A DNA stretch of 64,000 nt from Acetobacteraceae bacterium (lineage in GTDB: Bacteria > Pseudomonadota > Alphaproteobacteria > Acetobacterales > Acetobacteraceae). Numbering within the stretch: the first letter of the stretch is position 1; every line of letters begins with the position of its first letter. Where the stretch lies: assembly GCA_027487385.1 (NCBI GenBank), contig JAIYDS010000236.1, positions 26,970 through 90,969 of the forward strand, in the 5' to 3' direction. This document shows positions 8,409 through 18,628 of this stretch, in pieces. The notes under the pieces are model-generated. The model did not search any database, had not been told where the DNA came from, and saw only the letters and a list, made by a program, of their open reading frames with translations. Both the position numbers and the translations under genes were made by a program.

Positions 8409-10016
8409 ATGAATGCCTCCGCCAGGCGCCCGTTGGGCGAGCGCGAGCGCTTCGTCGCCTTCGCCTTTGCCAGTGCCGATCTGCTCGTCGAGGCGGATCT
8501 CGATGGGCGGATCGGCTTCACCGCCGGCGCCTTCCGGCTGCGCTTCGGCGCGGCGCCGGAGAGCTTCATCGGTCAGGATCTGGCCGGGCTGATCGCTGGC
8601 CCGGACCGCGGGAGCTTCGCCGCGGCCCTGGCCCTGATGCCCGAGCGCGGGCGGCTTTCGCCCACCGTGCTGCGCCTCGCCAATCCCGAACAGACGCCCT
8701 TCGTCGTCTCCGGCCTGCACCTGGCCCTGCCGGGCGAGCCGGCGCGGCTTTGCGTCTCGATGGGCCCGGTGCCCATCGCGCTCGACTCCGGCGCCCCCGC
8801 CGCGTTGAGCCCGGCCGCCCTGCTGCGCGAGGCGGAGGGAAGGCTGCGCAAGCCGGGGCAGGCGGGGGGGCAACTGGGGCTGATCGAGGTCACTGGGCCG
8901 CTCTCGCCCGAATTGCGCGCGGCGCTGACCCGCCAGGCGGGCGACCTGGCGGCGGAGCTTTCGCCCGGGCGCTTCGGCGTGCTCTCCGCGCAGGGCGAGC
9001 AGGCGCCGGACATCGCCGCCGTGACCGCGCGGCTGGAGGCCATGTTGACGCAGCACGGACATGCGGCCGGCGCCGGGGTGAGCGGCGAGATGCTGGCGCT
9101 GGATGCGCACGGCCTCTCCCCCGTGCAGGCGGTGCGCGCGCTGCGCCACGGGCTTGCCACCTTCACCCGCGCCGGCAGTGCGGGCCTGCAGGAGGAGGGG
9201 TTTGGCGAGGGGCTTTCGGGGTTCGTGCAGCACATGACGCAGCGCGCCGGCACGATCCGACGCGCCATCGCCCAGCGCCGCTTTCATCTGGAGTACCAAC
9301 CGATCAAGGGCCTCGCGGATGGGGCGCTGCACCATTACGAGGCGCTGCTGCGGCCCGAAAAGGGCCTGCTGGGCGAGGGATCCGGCCCGCAGGATTTCGT
9401 CAACCTGGCCGAGACGGTGGGGCTGACGGAGGAGCTGGACCTGGCCGTGGCGGAGATGGCGCTGGGCGCGGCCAAGGGGCTGGTGGGCGCGCAGCGCATC
9501 GCCGTGAACGCCTCGGGCCTCTCGATGCAAAGCGCCAGCTTTCGCAAGGCGCTTTTCGCGCTGCTCGAGGCGAATGCCCATGCCGGGCAGCGCCTGATGG
9601 TGGAACTGACCGAAAGCGCCGAGATCGAGGATGAGGCCGCCGCCGCCACGACGATCGAGGCGCTGCGGGAGCGAGGCATTCCCGTCTGCCTGGATGATTT
9701 CGGCGCGGGCGCGGCCGCCTTCCGCTACCTCAAGGCCTTCCGGGTGGATTACGTGAAGGTGGATGGCAGCTTCGTCGAGGCCGCCATGCGGAGCGAGAGG
9801 GACCGCAGCTTCGTGGCCGCCATGGTGGATCTCTCGGTGGCGGTGGGCGCCAAGGTGGTGGCGGAGCGCATTGAGACGGCCGAATACGCGCAGACCATGC
9901 AGGATCTGGGGGTGCATCTCGGCCAGGGGTGGCATTTCGGCCGGCCCGGCCCCTTGCCCAAGGCCGCGCCTGTGGTGGCGGCCCGCCGCACGGGCAAGCA
10001 GGAAAGCTGGGGCTGA
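8409..10016 (+). CDS. Cyclic-di-GMP phosphodiesterase (EAL domain, degenerate GGDEF)
   Basis: 535 residues in three parts. Residues 15-120 are a divergent PAS-like sensor. Residues 155-255 resemble a GGDEF domain in layout, but the signature is replaced by GRFGVLSAQ (187-195), so cyclase activity is unlikely. The C-terminal EAL domain keeps E311-A-L, N366, E399, D428-D429, K449, E485 and Q505, and so should hydrolyse cyclic-di-GMP in the cytoplasm. There is no signal peptide or membrane segment. It is divergent from tcuA and followed 42 bp later by a flavin monooxygenase. Confidence 0.88.
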   Translation: MNASARRPLGERERFVAFAFASADLLVEADLDGRIGFTAGAFRLRFGAAPESFIGQDLAGLIAGPDRGSFAAALALMPERGRLSPTVLRLANPEQTPFVVSGLHLALPGEPARLCVSMGPVPIALDSGAPAALSPAALLREAEGRLRKPGQAGGQLGLIEVTGPLSPELRAALTRQAGDLAAELSPGRFGVLSAQGEQAPDIAAVTARLEAMLTQHGHAAGAGVSGEMLALDAHGLSPVQAVRALRHGLATFTRAGSAGLQEEGFGEGLSGFVQHMTQRAGTIRRAIAQRRFHLEYQPIKGLADGALHHYEALLRPEKGLLGEGSGPQDFVNLAETVGLTEELDLAVAEMALGAAKGLVGAQRIAVNASGLSMQSASFRKALFALLEANAHAGQRLMVELTESAEIEDEAAAATTIEALRERGIPVCLDDFGAGAAAFRYLKAFRVDYVKVDGSFVEAAMRSERDRSFVAAMVDLSVAVGAKVVAERIETAEYAQTMQDLGVHLGQGWHFGRPGPLPKAAPVVAARRTGKQESWG

Positions 10017-10058
10017 AGGGCTTTCCAGGCCCGGCGCGGGGCAGTAACGCTGCTTGCC

Positions 10059-11255
10059 ATGCAGTCCGATCGCGTCATCATCGTGGGGGCCGGCCCGGTG
10101 GGCCTGGTCGCCGCCGCCGCCCTGGCCGCCGAGGCCATCCCGGTCGCCATCATCGAAGCCGAGCGCGACCTGCCGGATGGCATGCGCGCCAGCACCTTCC
10201 ACCCGCCCACGCTCGACATGCTGGAGCGCTTCAGTGTGGTGGAAAGCCTGATCGCCGACGGCCTGATCTGCCCCACCTGGCAGTTCCGCGACCGCGCGGA
10301 GGGCCCGATCGCCACCTTCGACCATGCGATGATCGCGGCGGATACGCGCCACCCTTACCGGCTGCAATGCGAGCAATGGCGGTTGACGCGGCTGCTGCGC
10401 GAACAGCTGGCACGCAACCCGGATGTCGAATTCATCTATGACGCGCGCGCCCTGGGCGTGACGCAGGATGAGGCGGGTGTCACGCTCCGCCTCGAACGGC
10501 CGGACGGGCATGCCGAGACCCTCGCAGGCCGCTATCTCATCGGCGCGGATGGCGCGCGCAGCGCGATCCGCAAGAGTCTCGGCATTGGCTTCGACGGGCA
10601 GACCATCCCGGAGATCTACCTCACCCTCTCCACCCCCTTCGCCTATCACGAGGCCATGGGGGACCTGACCAACATCGCCTATATCAGCGACCCCGATGAA
10701 TGGTTCGTGCTGCTGCGCAACCTGCGCCTCTGGCGGCTGCTGCTGCCGACCGATCCGAGCGAACCGGAGGAGGTCATGCTCTCGGATGCGCGGATCGAGG
10801 AGCGGATGCAGCAGGTGCTGCCCAAGGCCGGGCGCTACGAGATCATCCACCGCACCGCCTATCGCGTGCATGAGCGCGTGGCCGAGCGCTATGTCGAAGG
10901 GCGCGTCTTCCTGGCGGGCGATGCGGCGCATGTGAACAACCCGCTGGGCGGCATGGGCATGAATGGCGGCATCCATGACGCGCTGAACCTGGCGGCGAAG
11001 CTTGCCGCCGTGTGGCGCGGCGCGCCGCTCGAGGGCATGGGCCGTTACGAGCGGCAGCGCCGCAAGGTGGCGCTGGAGGTCGTGCAGCAGCAGGCGCTGC
11101 GCAACCGCTCCATCCTCAACCAGAAGGACCCCGCGGTGCGGCAGGCCTTCCTGGATGATCTGCGCGCCACGGTGGCCGATCCGGCGCGGCACCGCGCCCA
11201 TCTGCTGCGCACCAGCATGATCCAAAGCCTGCGAGACCTGGAGAGGGTGGAATGA
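10059..11255 (+). CDS. FAD-dependent aromatic-ring monooxygenase (UbiH/PheA family)
   Basis: 398 residues of the single-component class A flavoprotein monooxygenases. The FAD motif is G10-A-G-P-V-G15. The second motif GADGARSAIRKSLG and the ribityl-binding GD motif FLAGDAAHVNNPLGGMGMN are intact. It hydroxylates an aromatic or N-heteroaromatic ring using NAD(P)H and O2. Its stop overlaps the next gene (ATGA), an isochorismatase-fold amidohydrolase. The pairing suggests a ring-cleavage pathway, possibly of a pyridine, but the substrate cannot be told from sequence alone. Confidence 0.87.
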   Translation: MQSDRVIIVGAGPVGLVAAAALAAEAIPVAIIEAERDLPDGMRASTFHPPTLDMLERFSVVESLIADGLICPTWQFRDRAEGPIATFDHAMIAADTRHPYRLQCEQWRLTRLLREQLARNPDVEFIYDARALGVTQDEAGVTLRLERPDGHAETLAGRYLIGADGARSAIRKSLGIGFDGQTIPEIYLTLSTPFAYHEAMGDLTNIAYISDPDEWFVLLRNLRLWRLLLPTDPSEPEEVMLSDARIEERMQQVLPKAGRYEIIHRTAYRVHERVAERYVEGRVFLAGDAAHVNNPLGGMGMNGGIHDALNLAAKLAAVWRGAPLEGMGRYERQRRKVALEVVQQQALRNRSILNQKDPAVRQAFLDDLRATVADPARHRAHLLRTSMIQSLRDLERVE

Positions 11256-11920
11256 ACGCGTCTGATCGACCAAGCGTCAGCGAGGGCGTGAATCAGCCGC
11301 CCAACAATGAGACCGATCTGGAAATCTACGCCCGCCAGGGCCTGGGCCGCCGCGCCGGCCCCGGTGTGGCTCCGGCGCTCGTCATCGTGGATTATGTGGT
11401 GGGCTTCGCTGACCCGTCACAATTCGGCGGCGGCAATATCGGCCCGGCCATCGAGCAGACCGTCCATCTGCTGGCCCATGCGCGCCGCAAGGGCTGGCCC
11501 GTGGCGCATACCCGCGTGGTCTATGCCGAGGATGGCTCGGATGCCGGGGTCTTCACGCTCAAGGCGCCCTCCCTGCTCAAGCTGACCGAGCATTCGCCGC
11601 TCTCCCAGATCATCCCCGAGCTGACCCCGGCACCTGGCGAGCTGGTGGTGCGCAAGCGCGGCGCCTCGGCCTTTTTCGACACGCATCTGGCGGGCTTCCT
11701 GACCATGCGGCGCGTGGACACGCTGATCGTGACCGGCTGCACCACCTCGGGCTGCGTGCGGGCGACGGTGGTGGATTCCCTCCAGCATGATTTCCGCACC
11801 ATCGTCGCGACGGATTGCGTGGGCGACCGCGCCATCGCGCCGCATGAGGCAAATCTTTTCGACATGGGGCAGAAATACGCGGATCTGATGACCCGTGCGG
11901 AGATCGAGGCGGCCTGGTGA
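11252..11920 (+). CDS. Isochorismatase-fold amidohydrolase (N-carbamoylsarcosine amidase/maleamate amidase type)
   Basis: 222 residues. The catalytic triad is visible: D47 (VIVDYVVGF), K135 (VVRKRGASAF) and nucleophile C168 (GCTTSGCVRATVVD). The TTSGCVRATVVD block is typical of N-carbamoylsarcosine amidases and maleamate amidohydrolases rather than true isochorismatases. It is translationally coupled (4-nt overlap) to the upstream monooxygenase. Together they could release ammonia or CO2 from a ring-cleavage product. The exact substrate is not assigned. Confidence 0.85.
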   Translation: MNASDRPSVSEGVNQPPNNETDLEIYARQGLGRRAGPGVAPALVIVDYVVGFADPSQFGGGNIGPAIEQTVHLLAHARRKGWPVAHTRVVYAEDGSDAGVFTLKAPSLLKLTEHSPLSQIIPELTPAPGELVVRKRGASAFFDTHLAGFLTMRRVDTLIVTGCTTSGCVRATVVDSLQHDFRTIVATDCVGDRAIAPHEANLFDMGQKYADLMTRAEIEAAW

Positions 11921-12075
11921 CGGCAGCGCCAACAAGAGCGCAAGACATATATTCCCAAGACTTTAAGCTGTACTCTACCTGATGCGTTCTACTCCAGGTT
12001 GTTTTCCTCGAACAATTCTGGTTGATTGATGGTCGTCAGGCGCTTTTCCCTGGCCTGTCCATCGGAGTGCGCCTC

Positions 12076-14268
12076 ATGGCTCGCCGTGTTTTTCCTGGCA
12101 CGTCCGGCAATGACCTGGTGAATGCCAGTCTGCTGCCGCCAGGCCATTTCGCCTTTTCCGAGCTTGAGGCCGGAATGGACAGCTTCCTGGGCTCGGCCGG
12201 CCCGGATGAGGTCTGGGGCGGCGATGGGGATGACTTCCTGTACGGTCTGGCCGGGGCGGATCTTCTTGTCGGTGGCGACGGGATGGACCAACTCTTCGGA
12301 GGTGCGGGCCATGATCGCCTGGAGGGGGGCGCCGGGTTCGACATCCTGCTGGGCGGCGATGGCAATGACACGCTGGTCGGCGGAACGGGTCAGGACGGCC
12401 TGCTCGGCGAGGCCGGGGATGACGCGCTGAACGCCCAGGCCGGCGATGCCTTCCTGGATGGTGGCGCGGGCGATGACACCATCACCACCACGGGCGGTCA
12501 GAGCCACGCCATCGGCGGCAACGGCAACGACGTCTTCCACGTCAGCGGCGGCGACAATTTCGTCGAGGCCGGCGCCGGAAATGACCGCGTCCACGCCGGC
12601 ACGCTGGACGACGTGATCCATGGCGGCGATGGCAATGACACCATCGTGACCTATGGCGGTCGCGCCGCCATTGATGGTGGCGATGGCCGGGACCGGATCG
12701 TCTCCGGCGATGATGATGATGCCATTCTCGGTGGCGCCGACAATGACGTGATCATCGCCGGCCATGGGCGCAATGCGGTCGAGGGCGGAACGGGGAATGA
12801 CCGGATCACCACCGGCGATGGCGATGACGCGGTGCAAGGCGGCGATGGCGATGACACGATCATCGCCGGCGGCGGCGCCAGCGCGCTGGATGGCGGCAGC
12901 GGCAACGATGTGATCATCGCCGGCGCCGGCGCCGACAACATCCAGGGCGGCGAGGGCGATGATGTCATCGACGCCGGCGAAGGCGCCAACAACGTCCTCG
13001 GTGGTCAGGGGAATGACCGCATCACCACCGGGGATGGCCAGGACAATATCGATGGCGGCGAGGGCGGGGACCGCATCTCCGCTGGCGATGGGCTGAACAA
13101 TATCACGGGCGGGGGCGGGCATGACACGCTGATCGCCGGCAGCGGGACGGATTTCATCAGCGGCGATGCCGGCCATGACGTGATCGCCTCCGGCGGCGGC
13201 CAGGACTTCGTCCAGGGCGGGCTGGGGCAGGATCGCATCACCCTGGGCGCCGGCGATGATTTTGGCAGCGGCGATGGCGGCCATGACAGCATCGAGGGCG
13301 AGGCGGGCGCCGATCACCTTGCCGGCGGCAGCGGCGATGACCTGCTGGATGGTGGCTCGGGCGCCGATGTCGTGCTGGGCGACGGGGGCGATGACACGGT
13401 GGTGGCCGCGATCGCCGACCTCACGCCCGGCGCCACGGACCAGCTGAGCGGCGGGGCGGATTTCGACACGCTGCGCCTCGCCTTCAGCAGCGCACAATGG
13501 GGCCAGGCCGCCAACCAGGCCGAGCTGGCGCGGCTCCTGGCCGATTTCGCCAACCCGGCGCTGGGCGGCGTGGTGGCCAGCGCGCGCTTCCAGTTCCAGG
13601 CACAAGGCTTCGAAGCGCTCGATGTTGTCGTGAACGGGGCCGTGCTCACCACCGCCGATGACCCGGTGGATGCGGTGGATGACCTGTTCCTGGTGAATGC
13701 GGGCGCTGTGCTCAGCGGCAGCCTGATCGCCAATGACAGCGTGCCGGACCTTCTGGGCCAGGTGCAGCGCATGACGGCCGCGCCCGGCCCGGGCGCCTTT
13801 GCCCTCAACACCGGCACGGGGGCCTTCACCTTCGACACGGCCGACCATTTCCAGGGCCTGGCCCAGGGCCAGACGCAGGATCTGAGCTTCACCTATCGCC
13901 TGCGCGATGCGGATGGCGACCAGGACCTGGCCATCGCAACCATCCGCGTGGTGGGGGTGAATGACGCGCCCGTGGTGCAGGCCCCGCTGGCCGACCAGGC
14001 CGGCGCGGAGGGCGCGCCCTTCAGCCTCACCCTGCCGGCGCTCGCCTTTGCCGATGCTGATGCCGGGGATGCGCTGACCTACACGGCGGAGCTTGATGGC
14101 GGCGCGCCGCTGCCTGGCTGGCTGAGCTTCGATGGCGGCACGCGCAGCTTCAGCGGCACGCCCACCGATGGCGAGGATGGTGTGCTGGCCATCCGCGTGA
14201 CGGCGACGGATGGGGCGCTGGCCAGCGTCAGCGACGTCTTCCTGCTCTCGATCGCCAATGTGCTCTGA
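12076..14268 (+). CDS. RTX-repeat calcium-binding secreted protein with cadherin-like domains
   Basis: 730 residues. From about residue 45 to 435 there is a long run of GGxGxDxI/L nonapeptides, the calcium-binding beta-roll of RTX proteins. Near 530-630 comes a VCBS/cadherin-like domain (DAVDDLFLVNAGAVLSG). The last 90 residues form a putative-Ig/CADG domain (APLADQAGAEG... PGWLSFDGGTRSFSGTP). No Sec signal is seen, as expected for type I export, and no transporter is adjacent. ATG 12076 has GGAG 8 nt upstream; a TTG at 12022 is less likely. The likely location is the cell surface or outside the cell. Confidence 0.87.
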   Translation: MARRVFPGTSGNDLVNASLLPPGHFAFSELEAGMDSFLGSAGPDEVWGGDGDDFLYGLAGADLLVGGDGMDQLFGGAGHDRLEGGAGFDILLGGDGNDTLVGGTGQDGLLGEAGDDALNAQAGDAFLDGGAGDDTITTTGGQSHAIGGNGNDVFHVSGGDNFVEAGAGNDRVHAGTLDDVIHGGDGNDTIVTYGGRAAIDGGDGRDRIVSGDDDDAILGGADNDVIIAGHGRNAVEGGTGNDRITTGDGDDAVQGGDGDDTIIAGGGASALDGGSGNDVIIAGAGADNIQGGEGDDVIDAGEGANNVLGGQGNDRITTGDGQDNIDGGEGGDRISAGDGLNNITGGGGHDTLIAGSGTDFISGDAGHDVIASGGGQDFVQGGLGQDRITLGAGDDFGSGDGGHDSIEGEAGADHLAGGSGDDLLDGGSGADVVLGDGGDDTVVAAIADLTPGATDQLSGGADFDTLRLAFSSAQWGQAANQAELARLLADFANPALGGVVASARFQFQAQGFEALDVVVNGAVLTTADDPVDAVDDLFLVNAGAVLSGSLIANDSVPDLLGQVQRMTAAPGPGAFALNTGTGAFTFDTADHFQGLAQGQTQDLSFTYRLRDADGDQDLAIATIRVVGVNDAPVVQAPLADQAGAEGAPFSLTLPALAFADADAGDALTYTAELDGGAPLPGWLSFDGGTRSFSGTPTDGEDGVLAIRVTATDGALASVSDVFLLSIANVL

Positions 14269-14280
14269 GGCGGGCGCGCC

Positions 14281-15659
<1,379 letters not shown>

Positions 15660-15660
<1 letters not shown>

Positions 15661-15989
15661 CAATGGATCAGGGCGTGCAGCGCCTGAAGGGCGGCCTTGG
15701 CTTCATTCAGCAGGCGCGGCAGGACCACGGCGGGCGGCACCGGCTGGCGATGGTCCATGGCGATCCTCGCCTCGCGCTCCAGCCCTACGGCACCAACGGC
15801 CGCCGCCGCCCCCGCCAGGCTGTGCGCGGCACGCTCATACCCCTCCTGGTCCCCCGCCTGGGCGGCGCGCGCCAAGTCCTGGGCGAGCCGCGTCAGATCC
15901 TCCTCAAAGGTCGAAATGATCGTGCGGAACACGTCCGGCGGGAGGTCTTCGGCCAGTTGATTGGCCACTTCGGGATCGAGTGCGCTCAT
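15660..15989 (-). CDS. Histidine phosphotransfer (Hpt) protein
   Basis: 109 residues, essentially one four-helix Hpt domain. The phosphoacceptor is H56 in AAHSLAGAAAAVGA. It probably relays phosphate to the coupled NtrC-type regulator directly downstream (overlapping stop/start). The donor kinase must be encoded elsewhere. ATG 15989 is the start. Confidence 0.87.
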
Positions 15990-16040
15990 TCATGAGACTC
16001 CTTGCATTTCTGAGGGCTCGCCGTCAATGATCCGGCGTGA

Positions 16041-16069
16041 TTGACGCGAGCCCTGCGCAGGGTTTACCC
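16041..16069 (+). promoter_or_regulatory. Predicted promoter of metZ
   Basis: A good -35 box TTGACG (16041-16046) is followed 16-17 bp later by a weak -10-like TTTACC/TTACCC (16063-16069). The predicted start near 16076 falls just before the first base of the SAM-II aptamer, which supports the placement. Confidence 0.45.
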
Positions 16070-16078
16070 ATGGTGTGT

Positions 16079-16160
16079 CCTCGCGATTTGTCCGGCCAGC
16101 TTGCGGCGAGGTCCCAACTGGGTCGTCCCTTTGACGGGGGCGGAAAACAAGCGCGCTAAA
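16079..16160 (+). promoter_or_regulatory. SAM-II riboswitch
   Basis: The aptamer controls metZ, whose start lies 86 nt downstream. P1 is CCTCGC (16079-16084) paired with GCGAGG (16106-16111). The conserved GATTTG lies at 16085-16090. The loop GCTTG (16099-16103) forms the pseudoknot with CAAGC (16148-16152). The conserved 3' GCTAAA is at 16155-16160. Small extra hairpins fill 16113-16136, a place where length varies in this class. SAM binding is expected to sequester downstream signals and lower metZ expression when methionine/SAM is plentiful. Confidence 0.9.
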
Positions 16161-16246
16161 CGGCCCAGGGAACGCCCTCCGTGCAGGGCGCCATCCCCAC
16201 CCCGCCCAGGGTGCCGGACGCCGGTCTTTTGCATGAGGGTGTCACC

Positions 16247-17452
16247 ATGTCCCGCAAGCTCCGCCCCGCCACGCAACTCGTCCGCGGCGGCCTGAACCGT
16301 TCCCATCACGGCGAGACCGCCGAGGCGATGTTCCTCACCTCGGGCTTTGTCTATGACAGCGCCGAGCAGGCCGAGGCAACCTTCAAAAACGAGATCGAGC
16401 ATTACCAGTACAGCCGCTTCGCCAACCCGACGACGACGATGCTGGAGGACCGCCTCTGCGCGATCGAGGGGGCCGAGGCCTGCCGCCTGATGGCGACCGG
16501 GATGGCCGCGGTGCATTCCGCGCTTCTCTCCCACCTCAAGACCGGGGATCGCCTGGTGGCGTCCCGCGCGCTGTTCGGCTCCTGCCATTGGATCGTGAGC
16601 ACGCTGCTGCCGCGCTATGGCATCCATGCCGAATTCGTGGACGGCACGGACATGGCGCAATGGGAAACGGCGCTGAGCAAGCCCGCCACCATGGTGCTGC
16701 TGGAAAGCCCCTCCAACCCCATGCTGGAGCTGGTGGACGTCGTCGCTGTCTGCAAGCTGGCCCATGCCGCGGGCGCGCTGGTGGTGGTGGACAATGTCTT
16801 CGCCACGCCGCTGCTGCAGAAGCCCTTCGAGCAGGGCGCCGATGTGGTGGTCTATTCCTGCACCAAGCACATGGACGGCCAGGGCCGCGTGCTGGGCGGC
16901 GCCGTGCTCGGCCGGAAGAAGTGGGTGGAGGAGGTGCTGATGCCCTTCATCCGCAACACCGGCCCCGCCATGTCGCCCTTCAACGCCTGGGTCATCCTGA
17001 AGGGGCTGGAAACGCTGAAGCTGCGGGTGGACCAGATGTGCCGCAACGCCGCCGCCGTCGCGGATTTCCTCTCCGAGCGGACCGAGATCGCGCGCGTTCT
17101 CTACCCCTTCCGGGCCGACCATCCGCAGCATGCGCTGGCGGTGCGGCAGATGTCGGGCGGCGGCACGCTGGTCACCTTTGACATTCGCGGCGGGAAGGAG
17201 GCCTGCTTTCGCTTCATGAACGCGCTGCAGGTCGTGGACATCTCCAACAACCTCGGGGATTCGAAGTCGCTCGCCACGCACCCGGCCACCACCACCCATA
17301 TGCGCATCGGGCCGGAGGAGCGTGCGAAGCTCGGCATCACCGACGGCACGGTGCGCCTCTCGGTGGGCCTCGAGGATGTGGCGGACCTGATCGAGGACCT
17401 GGCCGAGGCGCTGGACGCGGTCAGCGCGCCCGGCCTGCGCGCGGCGGAGTAG
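16247..17452 (+). CDS. metZ: O-succinylhomoserine sulfhydrylase
   Basis: 401 residues of the Cys/Met-metabolism PLP family. The PLP lysine is K207 (VVVYSCTKHMDGQGR). The N-terminal TQLVRGGLNRSHHGETAEAMFLTSGFVYDSAEQAE block is typical of MetZ, which makes homocysteine from O-succinyl- or O-acetylhomoserine and sulfide. ATG 16247 follows GAGGGTG; an upstream in-frame start would lie in the riboswitch leader. The SAM-II aptamer upstream supports a methionine-synthesis role. Confidence 0.93.
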   Translation: MSRKLRPATQLVRGGLNRSHHGETAEAMFLTSGFVYDSAEQAEATFKNEIEHYQYSRFANPTTTMLEDRLCAIEGAEACRLMATGMAAVHSALLSHLKTGDRLVASRALFGSCHWIVSTLLPRYGIHAEFVDGTDMAQWETALSKPATMVLLESPSNPMLELVDVVAVCKLAHAAGALVVVDNVFATPLLQKPFEQGADVVVYSCTKHMDGQGRVLGGAVLGRKKWVEEVLMPFIRNTGPAMSPFNAWVILKGLETLKLRVDQMCRNAAAVADFLSERTEIARVLYPFRADHPQHALAVRQMSGGGTLVTFDIRGGKEACFRFMNALQVVDISNNLGDSKSLATHPATTTHMRIGPEERAKLGITDGTVRLSVGLEDVADLIEDLAEALDAVSAPGLRAAE

Positions 17453-17485
17453 CCCCGCGGGGGCGAGCCATGGCAGGATGACCAC

Positions 17486-18091
17486 ATGACCCTGGAAACC
17501 TGGCTCGCCTTCGCCCTCGCCTCGCTCATCACCGTGATGATCCCGGGGCCCGTCGTGGTCTTCATCCTCGGCCGTTCGCTCGGCGGCGGGTGGCGCGCAG
17601 CGCTGCCCACCGTGGGCGGCGTGGCGCTGGGCGATGCGGTGGCGCTTGCCGCCTCGCTCGCCGGGCTGGGCGCGCTGCTGGCGGCGAGTGCGACGGCCTT
17701 CACCGTCGCGAAATGGCTGGGCGCCGCCTACCTGATCTGGCTCGGCGTGAAGCTCTGGCGCGCCCCGGTCGGCGAGGCGGTGGCGCTGCCCGCAAGGAAT
17801 GCCTTCCGCGACGCCTTCCTGGTGACGGTGCTGAATCCCAAGAGCATCGCCTTCTTCGTGGCCTTCCTGCCGCAATTCCTCGATCCGGCGCGGCCCTACC
17901 TGCCGCAGGCGGCGCTGGTGCTGGTCACCTTCGTGGGCCTCGGCGCGCTCAATGCGCTGGGCTATGCGCTGCTGGCGGGCAAGCTTTCGGATGCGGTCCG
18001 CCGCGTCTCCGTGCGGCGCGCCTTCAACCGCGTGGGTGGTGCGATGCTGATGGGCGCCGGTGTCGCCACCGCCGCGATGCGCCGCACATGA
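17486..18091 (+). CDS. LysE/RhtB-family amino-acid exporter
   Basis: 201 residues with six hydrophobic segments. The family motif is near the N-terminus (MIPGPVVVFILGRSLGGG), followed by GLGALLAASATAFTVAKWLGAAYLIWLG and the conserved LNPKSIAFFVAFLPQF. Members export amino acids or related metabolites across the inner membrane; the substrate is not predictable. Its stop overlaps the apaG start (ATGA). Confidence 0.9.
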   Translation: MTLETWLAFALASLITVMIPGPVVVFILGRSLGGGWRAALPTVGGVALGDAVALAASLAGLGALLAASATAFTVAKWLGAAYLIWLGVKLWRAPVGEAVALPARNAFRDAFLVTVLNPKSIAFFVAFLPQFLDPARPYLPQAALVLVTFVGLGALNALGYALLAGKLSDAVRRVSVRRAFNRVGGAMLMGAGVATAAMRRT

Positions 18092-18489
18092 GGCCCTACA
18101 CCACCGTCACGCGCGGCGTGCGCGTCACCATCCGCCCTTTCTACCTGGCCGATCAGTCGGAGCCTTCCGAAGGCCGGTATGTGTGGGCCTATAAGGTCCA
18201 GATCGAGAATCTCGGCCAGTCCACGGTGCAATTGCTGAAGCGCAGCTGGGTCATCACCGATGGCATGGGCCGCGAAATGCGCGTCCATGGCGAGGGGGTG
18301 GTGGGCGAGCAGCCGATCCTCGAACCTGGCGAGAGCTTCGACTATACCTCGGGGACGCCCTTGCCGACGCCCTCGGGCTTCATGCGCGGCACCTACCACA
18401 TGATCGTGGTCGAGACGGGCGAGGCCTTCGACGCGGCGGTGCCGGCCTTTTCGCTGGACAGTCCGCATCAGCAGGGCGGCGTCCATTGA
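18088..18489 (+). CDS. apaG: ApaG domain protein
   Basis: 133 residues, the normal length of ApaG. Family segments YVWAYKVQIENLGQSTVQLL, RSWVITDGMGREMRVHGEGVVGEQPILEPGESFDYTSG and MRGTYHM are all present. ApaG is a fibronectin-III-like cytoplasmic protein; its genetic link to magnesium/cobalt resistance is known but its biochemistry is unclear. ATG 18088 overlaps the upstream lysE-like stop by 4 nt. Confidence 0.93.
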   Translation: MRPYTTVTRGVRVTIRPFYLADQSEPSEGRYVWAYKVQIENLGQSTVQLLKRSWVITDGMGREMRVHGEGVVGEQPILEPGESFDYTSGTPLPTPSGFMRGTYHMIVVETGEAFDAAVPAFSLDSPHQQGGVH

Positions 18490-18628
18490 CAGCCGGGCTC
18501 AGAGAGATTCCGTCCTTCCGCCCGGATGGTGCTTGCGGAGTCGCTGCCCCGCCCCATCTGGCCAGTTCTGAGGCGTGACGCGCCCCCGCCCTGGGGGTGA
18601 TGCAGGCCTCCAGGGAATTGCCAAAGCC

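Noticed and set aside
8409..10016. Active diguanylate cyclase
   Set aside because: The GGDEF signature is missing in the region where it should be; only the EAL domain keeps catalytic residues.
8043..11273. A 1,076-codon open frame on the minus strand
   Set aside because: It lies antisense to the EAL-domain and monooxygenase genes and its composition (Ala/Arg/Gly/Gln/His rich, no motif) is typical of a mirror frame in GC-rich DNA.
11989..13848. A 619-codon minus-strand frame full of Ile/Val/Ala repeats
   Set aside because: It mirrors the RTX repeat region, so its periodicity comes from the GGxGxD repeats on the plus strand.
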